In this document: positions 23,536 to 31,575 of the stretch, one piece after another | How positions within the stretch are numbered: position 1 is the stretch's first letter | Layout: the number at the start of each line of letters is the position of its first letter | Assembly (NCBI GenBank): GCA_001940645.1 | Contig: MDVS01000087.1 | Span: 1 to 34,812 of the forward strand | Direction of reading: 5' to 3' | DNA length: 34,812 nt | DNA from: Candidatus Heimdallarchaeota archaeon LC_3 | GTDB lineage: Archaea; Asgardarchaeota; Heimdallarchaeia; Hodarchaeales; LC-3 | Program-made: the position numbers and the translations under genes | The notes under the pieces: generated by a model | What the model was told of the DNA's origin: nothing | Seen by the model: only the letters and a program-made list of their open reading frames with translations | The model's database searches: none

Positions 23536-24459
23536 ATGGAATATTTAAGCCTTAAAAATTCTTTTATTTCCTTTTTTAAGGAATCTGGTCTAAAAAATTT
23601 TATATTCATTCTCATTATTGGAATAGGAGGGCAATTAACTGTTTTAACATTTGGAATTTTTCTGAAATTTAATTCAGCAGAGCAGTTATCCATAGAATAT
23701 TTATTCATATTTTCCTTTGCAATTTTACTTATCACAGCCAGTATAAGACATGGGTACCCTATAATTATCTTGTTTGCAATCGAATTTTTAATAATAACAC
23801 ATGAAGAAACTAATTCACTGTATAATTTGCATACATACATGTACACAGGGTTTACTTTTAATATTGGGTATCAAAACGCAATTCCTATAACAGATTCTTT
23901 TACTTTACCCGCAGGTGGTTACCCAATCGGGATTTGTTTTGCATGGATTTTGCTAATTTATGGATGTTATAATTTTACAAATTTTCTTATAGATGGGACA
24001 AAAACTTATTCGGAACTTCCTTTAAGACAAATACCATTGAGGATATTCCTTGATAGTATGTTTCTTTGGCAATTTTCTTTACTAGTTGAGGGAGTTGGAA
24101 TAGATCTTGGATACTGGATTTATGGACCAAAGGACCAACCAAAATTCTTCGGAGCTCCTATGGACACCCTATATTATTATTTGATTACAGCTTTTCTGTT
24201 TAATAGTATCCTTAGAATAGGAGAACAAATATATTATCGAAAAAAACGGCAACAAATTAATCTAGGCTGGTTCAACGGATTTTCTTCAGTAATATTCTTA
24301 TATTTTTGGTTTTTTTTACTAGTTAACGTAATTATTCAGTTTGAGCATTATCATTGGGCTTTTTTTATTGGAACACCATCTTTATTTCTTTTTTCTGCTA
24401 TTTTTCTTCTTCGATTTATAATTCCGAAGTATAAGGAAATGAATGTTATCACAGGATAA
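23536..24459 (+). CDS. CruF/DUF422-like polytopic membrane protein
   Basis: 307 aa from the ATG at 23536; in-frame GTG (23524) and TTG (23449) starts would add up to 29 residues. Seven or eight membrane helices are evident. The middle, 'AGGYPIGICFAWILLIYGCYNFTNFL', followed by 'LRIFLDSMFLWQFSLLVEGVGIDLGYWIYG' and 'KFFGAPMDTLYYYLITAFLF', follows the order in carotenoid hydratases of the CruF/DUF422 family (P..V.LAW..M.Y ... D...DP....GYW.W.....YFGVP..NF..W). Those enzymes add water to C50 or monocyclic carotenoids in the membrane. The match is partial and no other carotenoid gene is present, so it may act on another polyisoprenoid. Confidence 0.45.
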   Translation: MEYLSLKNSFISFFKESGLKNFIFILIIGIGGQLTVLTFGIFLKFNSAEQLSIEYLFIFSFAILLITASIRHGYPIIILFAIEFLIITHEETNSLYNLHTYMYTGFTFNIGYQNAIPITDSFTLPAGGYPIGICFAWILLIYGCYNFTNFLIDGTKTYSELPLRQIPLRIFLDSMFLWQFSLLVEGVGIDLGYWIYGPKDQPKFFGAPMDTLYYYLITAFLFNSILRIGEQIYYRKKRQQINLGWFNGFSSVIFLYFWFFLLVNVIIQFEHYHWAFFIGTPSLFLFSAIFLLRFIIPKYKEMNVITG

Positions 24460-24618
24460 TGAAATTGCTTCTTTAAATTAAAAAAATATATTTCAAAATT
24501 TTTAAGATATTTTAGAATTGATAATTCTTAAATAAGTAGAAGAATAATTCAAATTAGTTTTTAAAAAATTTACAAAAATCTTAATTCAAAATTAATTTAT
24601 TGTTGAAAAGGGTTTCAA

Positions 24619-25947
24619 ATGACGAATTACCAAGATTATTTTCCTCTTATTCTTCTTTTATCTTGGGATGAGAAAACTGGACCCGTTTTTCTTGACTCTT
24701 ATCCTCTTTTAAAACAAGATGAAGGGATTAAACTCGGTATACAAATATTCATGATAGCATCTTCCATATTTGGAACTGATGATTATTCTAAAGAAGTTGT
24801 AGATGTTCCTATTGCAAATTTAGGTTTTAGGGCTAGAATCTGGACTAATTATAAAGATGATGGCAATGTAAGAGGAGGTAAACTTCCTTTTATGCTAGCT
24901 GTGACATATTCTAATCCTAAATATAAAACTATTTTATCAAATGGTGATGATATATTTAGTGAGGTTTTAAATCATTATTGTTCGGAATCGGAATCTAAAA
25001 TTAATTTATTTGTTTTAAGAGAGTACATGTTAGAAAATGAATTGCTGCATTTTTCAACTTTGGAAGAATTTTATCAAATCATATCTTCATTAGCGACTTC
25101 CTCATATTTTGGATTAGCAGCGGGAACAATAATTAGTGCTCCTATTGTTGATACAGTAAATTTAGATGAGTATTTTTCTATACTTCCATCAACTATACCA
25201 CAAGGAGTCGTTTCTCAAGTTTTAATAAAGGAATTACAAGAATATTGGTATGTTTACTGGATTGGTCCGTTTACTTTTATGTTTCAACCACCAATTCATG
25301 ATATGAGTATTTTTCAAATGTTTATTAAAGGATTACATGGTTCTGTTGAAAAACTATGGAATTTAATAAGAAAAGATCCAAATTCAAAAGTAGACATGGT
25401 AAATATACTTACGAAAGTAACTTTAAATCCTGAACTTATATTTCAGTTATATCAACAGTCTCTTTTGACAGCAAGTCATAAATTATCCGGCAAGGAATTA
25501 ACCACTATTGACAGATTTCAGAACTCAGATGTATTTTTTTATATTCAATCTCAAGCTCAAAGATTGACCAAAAATAATTTTCAAGCAAAAAAAGTGCCAG
25601 AATTGCTTGACTCATACAAAAAATTAATTTTAACTCCTTATTTTGAGGGATTTTTGATAGTTTTTGGATTTTTTCTTGGAAAGGAATTATTTTCTGCCGA
25701 AAGAGAAGATAATATGCAAAAATTTAAATTTAAACTAGAAGAAGTGATAAGAAAAATCTATACTAATAATTCAAAATGGAAAATACATACTAATAAGAGG
25801 ACCAAATTTGAAATAAAGGAATGTCCATTTTGTAAATTTAGTAAAAAATGTAATTTTGTTAGGGGGATTCTCTTGTCTGTGTTTGGAAAGGATATATTAG
25901 AAATCGAATATAAAAATGAATCAATAAAATTCCTATATTTAAGATAA
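24619..25947 (+). CDS. Longin-like protein with Cys-rich, V4R-like C-terminus
   Basis: 442 aa, cytoplasmic. It opens with 'YFPLILLLSWDEKTGPVFLDSYP', a strand, a Gly-Pro turn and a second strand as in longin domains, then helix 'LGIQIFMIASSIFG' and strands 'DVPIANLGFRARIWTNYKDD' and 'GGKLPFMLAVTY' (to about residue 95). A long helical middle (200-400) follows. The end, 'EIKECPFCKFSKKCNFVRGILLSVFG', has three cysteines in a CPFC...C pattern plus a small helix, like the Cys-rich final part of V4R/Bet3-fold domains. Both folds occur in Asgard trafficking-like proteins. The gene has a clear 'aaaaggg' ribosome-binding site. Both domain calls are from pattern only, the second weaker than the first. 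Confidence 0.5.
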   Translation: MTNYQDYFPLILLLSWDEKTGPVFLDSYPLLKQDEGIKLGIQIFMIASSIFGTDDYSKEVVDVPIANLGFRARIWTNYKDDGNVRGGKLPFMLAVTYSNPKYKTILSNGDDIFSEVLNHYCSESESKINLFVLREYMLENELLHFSTLEEFYQIISSLATSSYFGLAAGTIISAPIVDTVNLDEYFSILPSTIPQGVVSQVLIKELQEYWYVYWIGPFTFMFQPPIHDMSIFQMFIKGLHGSVEKLWNLIRKDPNSKVDMVNILTKVTLNPELIFQLYQQSLLTASHKLSGKELTTIDRFQNSDVFFYIQSQAQRLTKNNFQAKKVPELLDSYKKLILTPYFEGFLIVFGFFLGKELFSAEREDNMQKFKFKLEEVIRKIYTNNSKWKIHTNKRTKFEIKECPFCKFSKKCNFVRGILLSVFGKDILEIEYKNESIKFLYLR

Positions 25948-25948
25948 A

Positions 25949-26350
25949 TTATCTTCCGGTTAATAATATTGACACGAGCTCTCCTCTAGATAAAAGAAAC
26001 AAATTTGCTTTTTCAGCCATATTTTTAGCTGGAACAGAAAAGTCATTACTTACCAAAATCAATTTATTAACTGTCATCTTTAAATCCTTTGAAATACGGT
26101 CATATTTATTGATAACATCAGTACCAAGGCTCTTACCATAATCAAGAATGACAATTCCAGAAGAAAATTTTTCCTGAGATCCAATTTTTCCTGAAATATA
26201 AAATGACAGTTTGTGATCTTGACCTGATATCCCAATTAACTCTTTATCTTTTTCTATTAAAAAATTCTTTTTTTCTAAAAATTCAAGAGCTAGTTGTTGC
26301 AATTTTGCATCTATAAACTTTTCTTTATATGTTTTAATTTCTTGACTCAT
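25949..26350 (-). CDS. Restriction-endonuclease-fold protein, Mrr-like, possibly inactive
   Basis: 133 aa. A helical N-terminus ('KLQQLALEFLEKKNFLIEKD') precedes strands 'LIGISGQ' and 'KLSFYISG', the core strand 'GIVILDYGKSLGTDVINKYDRIS', then 'NKLILVSNDFSVPAKNMAEKANLFLLSRGELVSIL'. The last part is the usual end of Mrr/PD-(D/E)xK domains (iivt..F...A...A...gI.Ll...eL..Ll). The catalytic (D/E)xK reads 'DYGK', one residue too long, so cutting is uncertain. A ribosome-binding site 'aagga' precedes the ATG. It converges on the longin-like gene with 1 nt between them. It could be a non-catalytic structural member of the fold. Confidence 0.5.
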   Translation of the reverse strand: MSQEIKTYKEKFIDAKLQQLALEFLEKKNFLIEKDKELIGISGQDHKLSFYISGKIGSQEKFSSGIVILDYGKSLGTDVINKYDRISKDLKMTVNKLILVSNDFSVPAKNMAEKANLFLLSRGELVSILLTGR

Positions 26351-26684
26351 TTTTTAATCCTTCTAACAAAAATAATGATTTAATTTGGAATTAACTTTTT
26401 TTTACCGACAAAATATAAAAATGTTTTGAATGAAGATATTCATCCGACAAAATATACAAACTTTCTTATTACCAGTGTAAGACATACATATTACTCTGTT
26501 ATAACATTTAAGTCGGTGGCAAATTTTTTCAAAATTTCCTTTTGACCAAAATAAAATCATTCCTGTGAATCTTTCTTCTCTTTTCCTAACTTTTTGTCAA
26601 TTCCCTTGAAAATAAGCTGAAAATGACTTTCTATATAATCTAGATATAAAAATTAATAAAATCAAATTTATTAAAATTATTGCG
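26351..26684. other. Divergent spacer before the JAMM gene
   Basis: About 330 nt with no gene seen. It holds the direct repeat listed at 26405-26456 and a 'gtcggt' word near 26513 that is the inverted form of the repeat's 'accgac'. It should hold the promoters of both flanking genes. Confidence 0.5.
26405..26456. repeat. Two exact 13-bp direct repeats (ccgacaaaatata)
   Basis: Copies at 26405-26417 and 26444-26456, with starts 39 bp apart. Each combines an A-rich BRE-like part with a TATA-like part, so they could be promoters, or operator sites spaced about four helical turns apart. A related word lies in the promoter region at 21711-21730. Confidence 0.6.
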
Positions 26685-27140
26685 ATGCAGGTATTAATTT
26701 CTAAAAATTGTTTTCAAGATCTAATGCAATTTACATTTTCTCCAAGAGAAATTTTAGTGAATTTAGAAGGAAATTTTGATAGAAATATTTTTTATTTAAC
26801 TAAACTCGAAACTCTCTTGATCGGAGAGAATGAATTTATCCCAAGACAACTAATTAACGAGACTATATTAAAAACCTTAAAGGTTTCATCAATTATCGGA
26901 TTTTATCATACTCACCCAAATACAGAATCAAAAGGTGACTCTAAATTAAGTGGTTCGGATATTAATTTATTCAATGAAATTTATTCTTATTGGAATACCA
27001 CAATAAAAAAAGACTTTCCTTTGCTATTAGGTGTTGGATCAACAACTTCCAATAATATAGGTGTTCTTTACGACATCAAGTTCTATATATTAAATAAAAT
27101 AGGACACCCTCAAGAATTGATATCTCACATCGTGTCATAA
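26685..27140 (+). CDS. JAMM/MPN-domain metallo-isopeptidase-like protein
   Basis: 151 aa, essentially one MPN domain. The zinc motif is complete: H75-T-H77-P in 'IIGFYHTHPNTESK', then S89-G-S-D92 in 'KLSGSDINLFNEI', which parallels 'HSHPG...LSGVD' of Rpn11 but with four more residues in the loop. The catalytic Glu is probably E22 in 'PREILVNLEG' or E28. Family members cleave isopeptide or Cys-linked bonds of ubiquitin or ubiquitin-like proteins (Rpn11, archaeal JAMM1/HvJAMM1 on SAMPs); bacterial relatives act on small sulfur carriers. No ubiquitin-like gene is in the window. The ATG at 26685 is preceded by a short AT-rich leader. Confidence 0.85.
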   Translation: MQVLISKNCFQDLMQFTFSPREILVNLEGNFDRNIFYLTKLETLLIGENEFIPRQLINETILKTLKVSSIIGFYHTHPNTESKGDSKLSGSDINLFNEIYSYWNTTIKKDFPLLLGVGSTTSNNIGVLYDIKFYILNKIGHPQELISHIVS

Positions 27141-27151
27141 TATCAAATATA

Positions 27152-27547
27152 TTATAGTTTTATTTGGTTATTAGATAAATATATTTTTCGTAGTTTATCA
27201 AAGACCCAGGGTTTTGTCCTATGTTCTTCATAGGGTAAATTATGTTTTTCAATATACGGTTTAAGTAAAACTATTAAACCAATATAGCCTTCTAACATAG
27301 AATCCGTTTGAGCTATTTCAGCTAATTCTGCAACAAATTTAAATCCTATAATGTTTATATTGTCCATGAGAAGCTTTGCAGCCTTGATACGTGTCATAGG
27401 GTTCGGATCATCAAATAATACTTTTTCCAAGAATGGTTTAATTTCATTAAAGTTCTTATTCTTAACTATTTGATTAAATTTATATTCTCTTTCAATGTCA
27501 CTAGGGATTTTAACATAATTATTCCAATCTTCAAGGTAATTAGGCAT
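27152..27547 (-). CDS. Small helical-repeat (HEAT-like) protein of unknown function
   Basis: 131 aa from the ATG at 27547; a TTG three codons earlier is possible. The middle 'EIKPFLEKVLFDDPNPMTRIKAAKLLMDN' is one HEAT-like helical repeat with the conserved D-P...R..AA..L words, followed by 'FKFVAELAEIAQTDSMLEGYIGLIVLLKPYI', a possible second. The C-terminus 'HRTKPWVFDKLRKIYLSN' is basic and aromatic. There is no membrane segment or catalytic motif. It follows the zinc-finger gene by 18 nt on the same strand, and its end lies 11 nt from the convergent JAMM gene. It is probably a small adaptor. Confidence 0.6.
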   Translation of the reverse strand: MPNYLEDWNNYVKIPSDIEREYKFNQIVKNKNFNEIKPFLEKVLFDDPNPMTRIKAAKLLMDNINIIGFKFVAELAEIAQTDSMLEGYIGLIVLLKPYIEKHNLPYEEHRTKPWVFDKLRKIYLSNNQIKL

Positions 27548-27565
27548 GAAAATCAACTGGAAAAA

Positions 27566-27778
27566 TTATTTTTGTTTCATTTTGGCAATCTCAGCATTAG
27601 CTAGTGTATCATATCGTTGAAAAATTTGCTCAATTGAGTATTTTCTTCTGCAATCTCTACATATTGTACATTTGAAAATTAGTCTATCGTCATTATCTGT
27701 GACCCGAAAATTTGCATTCCATGTCTTTCGTGATCCACAAAAAAGGCAGTAATCAGTATTATCTAAAAGACTCGTCAT
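27566..27778 (-). CDS. Small two-CxxC zinc-binding protein
   Basis: 70 aa. 'YCLFCGSRK' and 'FKCTICRDCRRKYS' give a CxxC...CxxC zinc knuckle with about 25 residues between, plus an extra Cys three residues after the second pair. A helical, basic tail follows ('EQIFQRYDTLANAEIAKMKQK'). The pattern is like small zinc ribbons of archaea that bind nucleic acid or protein. Nothing more specific can be said. It is the first of a two-gene minus-strand unit with the HEAT-like protein. Confidence 0.6.
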   Translation of the reverse strand: MTSLLDNTDYCLFCGSRKTWNANFRVTDNDDRLIFKCTICRDCRRKYSIEQIFQRYDTLANAEIAKMKQK

Positions 27779-27908
27779 TTTTTACTCAATTTTAGTAAGA
27801 GAAAATCATTTAAAAATTGATTGCTATAATAGGAATTAGGTCAAAAGTAACTTCTAAAACTTGTTTATTCAATTATATTGAATAAATTTCTATTTTGGAG
27901 TAAGTTCA

Positions 27909-28748
27909 TTGAACAAAACAGAAATTATTAATAAATTAATAATATATAACACTGGTATTCTTAATAGTTCAAAATTCTTAAATTTAAACGTATATTCCGA
28001 AGCAAGCTTACCAGTGTTCTCTTATTTAATTCAACACGAGAATAAATGGATTCTTTTTGATACGGGATTATCTTCCTTGCTTGCCGATAATCCTGAAAAG
28101 TATTTAGGAAGAATTTTAGATATGGTAGTTCCTTTCAGGACAAAAAAAACATGGGTACTATCTTCTCAAATCCAAATAAATCCAGAAGACATAGATATTA
28201 TAATTTTAAGTCATCGTCACCTAGATCACACAGGAGAAGTTTCAAAATTCAAGAATGCAAAAATTTATATTCATAAAGATGAGATGAAGAACAAAAATAC
28301 TCTATTAGGAAGTTTAAAAGGAGTTAAGAATATAGATATTCCAACGGATACAAAATTAACATTCCCTGCATTTGAATATATTAAAAATCGCTGGGGAATG
28401 AAACAACTAGTTGATTTACTTGGTGATAATTCAATATATCTATGTCATACACCTGGTCATGTTATGGGACATATTTCAGTAGTTTTAAATGCAGGGATTC
28501 CAATTTTGTTAGCTGGAGATGCTTTGTATGCTCCTCCATCGCAATATCAATCGAAAAAGATTAAAAAATCTTGGGATATGCTATCAGCTATTTATTTTTT
28601 TAAAAAACATGGGTTGATTTTTACATCTCATGATAAAATAGAAAATTATCCCTCCTCAAAATATAATTGGATTGAATTAAAGGATCCTACAAATATTGCA
28701 TTATCTTCGAGAAATGCTTTTTTAAATGAGAACGATTCAGTTATATGA
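27909..28748 (+). CDS. Metallo-beta-lactamase-fold hydrolase, AHL-lactonase-like
   Basis: 279 aa from a TTG at 27909, with 'ggag' 8 nt upstream; the next in-frame ATG is far inside the domain. It has the complete metal-binding set: 'SHRHLDHTGE' (H102, H104, D106, H107), 'HTPGHVMGH' (H184), 'LLAGDALY' (D204) and a C-terminal His in 'SHDKIEN'. 'ILFDTGLSSLL' after the first strands is typical of N-acyl homoserine lactonases and related lactonases of this fold, though archaeal members often have other ester or lactone substrates. It lies 29 nt before the tldD-like gene and probably shares its transcript, which may suggest work in the same maturation or degradation pathway. Confidence 0.85.
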   Translation: MNKTEIINKLIIYNTGILNSSKFLNLNVYSEASLPVFSYLIQHENKWILFDTGLSSLLADNPEKYLGRILDMVVPFRTKKTWVLSSQIQINPEDIDIIILSHRHLDHTGEVSKFKNAKIYIHKDEMKNKNTLLGSLKGVKNIDIPTDTKLTFPAFEYIKNRWGMKQLVDLLGDNSIYLCHTPGHVMGHISVVLNAGIPILLAGDALYAPPSQYQSKKIKKSWDMLSAIYFFKKHGLIFTSHDKIENYPSSKYNWIELKDPTNIALSSRNAFLNENDSVI

Positions 28749-28777
28749 TAATGATATCGAACAGGAGTCTAATTTGA

Positions 28778-30199
28778 ATGCTTGAAATTCAGCAAGTTTA
28801 TGATATTTTTGAAACTGTTTTAAAAAAAACAGAAAATAAATTGAGATCAAATGACTATCTAGAACTTCGGTATCATAATAAAACTACTATGAGCTTATTA
28901 ATGAAGAATAATATATTAGAAGAATCGTATTTTGATGAATATTGCGGAGTAGGAATTAGAGTATTATGTTCTGGAGCTTGGGGCTTCATTCCTACATCGA
29001 TAATTGAAAAAACTCATATACTAAATACAATTTATAAAGCGAAAAAAATTGCTGATTATTTATCTACAAAATTAAAGGAAAAAGTATATTTAGCACCAAT
29101 AAAGCCTATTAGAGGAAGATTTTCAGCACCTATAAAAATAGATCCACATTCTATCCCATTAGAAGAAAAAATCGAAATCCTTTCTGAATGTAACAAAATT
29201 ATGAAGGATAATGATGCTGAGATCAAGTCTTGTACATCATTTTACAATGAACCCCACGATTTGAAAGTTATTCAAACATCAGAGGGGACTTGTGTCGAAA
29301 TTAAAGAGTCAAAACCGGATTTTTTTACATCAGTTTATGCTAAAAGCTCAACTGGAGAGATGATAAATCACACTGAGTCCATAGGGACATTAGGAGGTTT
29401 TGAATTCATCAAAGAAATGAATGATCCTTATAAAATGGCTGAAAAAACAAATAAAATAGCAAGAGAAATATTAAATGCTCCACGAGCACCATCTGGATCC
29501 CAAATAGTTATTATGGATCCTACAATGGTTGGCATAATAACTCACGAAGCTATTGGACACTTAGCAGAGGCTGATTATGTATTATCTGGCTCAGCCTTAA
29601 AGGATAAAATGGGAAAAATAATCACAAATGAATTGATTTCAATAGTTGATTCAGGAAAAGAATTAGGGTCAGGATGGCTTCCAATAGATGATGAGGGAGT
29701 TGAAACGAAAGAAGTTACTATTATTAATGAGGGAATGTTAGAAAATTACTTACATACTCGAAGTACTGCAGCCCATTTTAAAACTGAACCCTCAGGAAAT
29801 GCTAGAGCGTGGGAATATGATGATCCACCTTTGACTAGAATGAGAAATACCTATGTGAAAACCAGTCACAAAGTAAATTGGAAAAGGAATGAAATTATTG
29901 AAGATACAAGGAACGGTGTCCTTCTTGCAGGAGATGGTGAAGGATCAGCTGATTCTACTTCGGAATTTATGTTTACAGCTTTAAACCCATATTTAATTAA
30001 AAATGGGGAAATTAGTACCATTTTAAAACCTTGTACGATTTCTGGGGTAGCATTTGATGTTTTAAAATTGGTTGATGCTATCGCAAATGATAATTGGATG
30101 CTGAAAATGGGAAATGGGTCTTGTGGTAAAATTCAACCTATAAAAGTTGATGGAGGAGGGCCAACTATTAGAATTTCAAATATCTTAATAAGTACATAA
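28778..30199 (+). CDS. tldD: TldD-like metalloprotease subunit
   Basis: 473 aa. The metal-binding HExxxH is at 256-261 ('THEAIGHLAEADYVL'); a Cys near residue 431 ('LKPCTISGVAF') is in the place where TldD has its third ligand. 'GVGIRVLCSGAWGF' and 'NARAWEYDDPPLTRMRNTYV' are also family signatures. TldD and TldE form a heterodimer with a closed chamber that degrades unfolded peptides and matures modified peptides such as microcin B17. Here tldE follows 17 nt later, so the complex can form. 'ggag' lies 11 nt before the ATG. The lactonase-like gene precedes it in the same probable operon. Confidence 0.93.
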   Translation: MLEIQQVYDIFETVLKKTENKLRSNDYLELRYHNKTTMSLLMKNNILEESYFDEYCGVGIRVLCSGAWGFIPTSIIEKTHILNTIYKAKKIADYLSTKLKEKVYLAPIKPIRGRFSAPIKIDPHSIPLEEKIEILSECNKIMKDNDAEIKSCTSFYNEPHDLKVIQTSEGTCVEIKESKPDFFTSVYAKSSTGEMINHTESIGTLGGFEFIKEMNDPYKMAEKTNKIAREILNAPRAPSGSQIVIMDPTMVGIITHEAIGHLAEADYVLSGSALKDKMGKIITNELISIVDSGKELGSGWLPIDDEGVETKEVTIINEGMLENYLHTRSTAAHFKTEPSGNARAWEYDDPPLTRMRNTYVKTSHKVNWKRNEIIEDTRNGVLLAGDGEGSADSTSEFMFTALNPYLIKNGEISTILKPCTISGVAFDVLKLVDAIANDNWMLKMGNGSCGKIQPIKVDGGGPTIRISNILIST

Positions 30200-30216
30200 A
30201 AATTTGGTATGTATTG

Positions 30217-31575
30217 ATGAAAAATGATGAAATTATTTCAAAGATGGACAAATGGATTAACTATATTCAAAAATATGATGTAGAAGCTGAATTGTATGCT
30301 ATAAATTCTAATGTTGTAGAAACAACCTTTGAATCAAATTTTATTAAATCGACTTCTTTAACTGAAAATAGTGGTTTAGGAATACGTATTATTACTCCAG
30401 ATAAAAGAGTTTCCTTTAGCTGTACTAATAGACTTACTAATGATGATCATATATATAAAATTTTTAAAAAAACTGTTAAAATGGCGAAATCAAGTGCAGT
30501 TATTTCTTATGCATCATTAGCAAATCCTTCTGCAAAGAAAAAGCAAATTTCAATACAAGAAAATGTTCCCGATCCAATAGAAAATTTAAATTTTTCAAAA
30601 GAATTATTTGACTACATCAGAAATAACGATACAAGGATTAATATTGATTTAGGTAATTCCATTAAGGGACAAGCCTTAGAAATCATTGCATCAACTAATG
30701 ATTTATTTTTAATTGATTATACAGAAAGAACAGCTTGGGTTGTTTATGCTTTTGCACGGGAAGGAAGCACAGTTACTTCAGGAGATATATGTTATGATGC
30801 TGTAAAAGGAAATAACTATTCAAGGGATTTTTCGGATATTGATCTAATGAAAAAGAATTTAATGAATCAATTACGTGCAAAAAAGATAAATATTGATAAT
30901 GATAAAAAACCGATAACAATTTTTTCACCCGAGACATTGTTAGAAGTTATTATTTCACCTTTACTTGATGCATTTGATGGGTCAAAAATCATTAGAAAAG
31001 AGTCACCTTTTACAGACGAGCTTGGTTCTGAATTATTTCACAAAGACATCAGCCTAACTGATGATGGAACAATTGAAAATTGTTTGGGAACAGTATCCTT
31101 TGACCGTGAAGGTAATTCACCTTTAAAAACTTCCATGATTGATAAAGGAGTATTTTTAGGGATTTTACATAATCAATTTTCAGCAAATAAGTCCGGCCAA
31201 GAACCAACTGGACATGCTAGTGGGTCTTACAGATCACAACCAAATATTACTTCTCACAATTTAAATTTGAGTATAAGAAATTCTACAGAATATATTAATA
31301 TGATTGAATCCATCGATTACGGAGTGTTGATTAATGGAATAGCTAGTTATCCAGATTTTGTATCAGGAGAAATTCAAGGATCAATTAAAAATAGTTATTT
31401 AATTACTAAAGGTAAACTTACTCCATTAAAAGAATTGAATATCGCTGGGAATATATATAACAATTTGAAAAATAATTTGGTATTTAGTTCTAAAGAAGTT
31501 AAGGTAATAAAATTATTATATTCTGAATTTTCAATTCCATGGGTTGGGTTTGAGGGTTTTAGCTTAATTAATTGA
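30217..31575 (+). CDS. tldE: TldE/PmbA-like subunit
   Basis: 452 aa from the ATG at 30217; a TTG one codon earlier is also in frame. It shares the two-domain TldD/PmbA fold but lacks HExxxH, as expected for the non-catalytic TldE partner. Words such as 'GLGIRIITPDKRVSFSCTN', 'TIFSPETLLEVI', 'GQEPTGHASGSYRSQPNITSHNLNL' and 'YGVLINGIASYPDFVSGEIQGSI' match the family, the last being the usual GxxNxxTG/SGDFSxxxxG end. Its stop overlaps the convergent HAD-like gene by 8 nt. Its N-terminal half is rich in Asn and Lys, like the rest of this AT-rich genome. Confidence 0.9.
   Translation: MKNDEIISKMDKWINYIQKYDVEAELYAINSNVVETTFESNFIKSTSLTENSGLGIRIITPDKRVSFSCTNRLTNDDHIYKIFKKTVKMAKSSAVISYASLANPSAKKKQISIQENVPDPIENLNFSKELFDYIRNNDTRINIDLGNSIKGQALEIIASTNDLFLIDYTERTAWVVYAFAREGSTVTSGDICYDAVKGNNYSRDFSDIDLMKKNLMNQLRAKKINIDNDKKPITIFSPETLLEVIISPLLDAFDGSKIIRKESPFTDELGSELFHKDISLTDDGTIENCLGTVSFDREGNSPLKTSMIDKGVFLGILHNQFSANKSGQEPTGHASGSYRSQPNITSHNLNLSIRNSTEYINMIESIDYGVLINGIASYPDFVSGEIQGSIKNSYLITKGKLTPLKELNIAGNIYNNLKNNLVFSSKEVKVIKLLYSEFSIPWVGFEGFSLIN

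Noticed and set aside
26405..26456. Start of a CRISPR-like array
   Set aside because: Only two 13-bp units with 26 nt between them and no further copies or cas genes.
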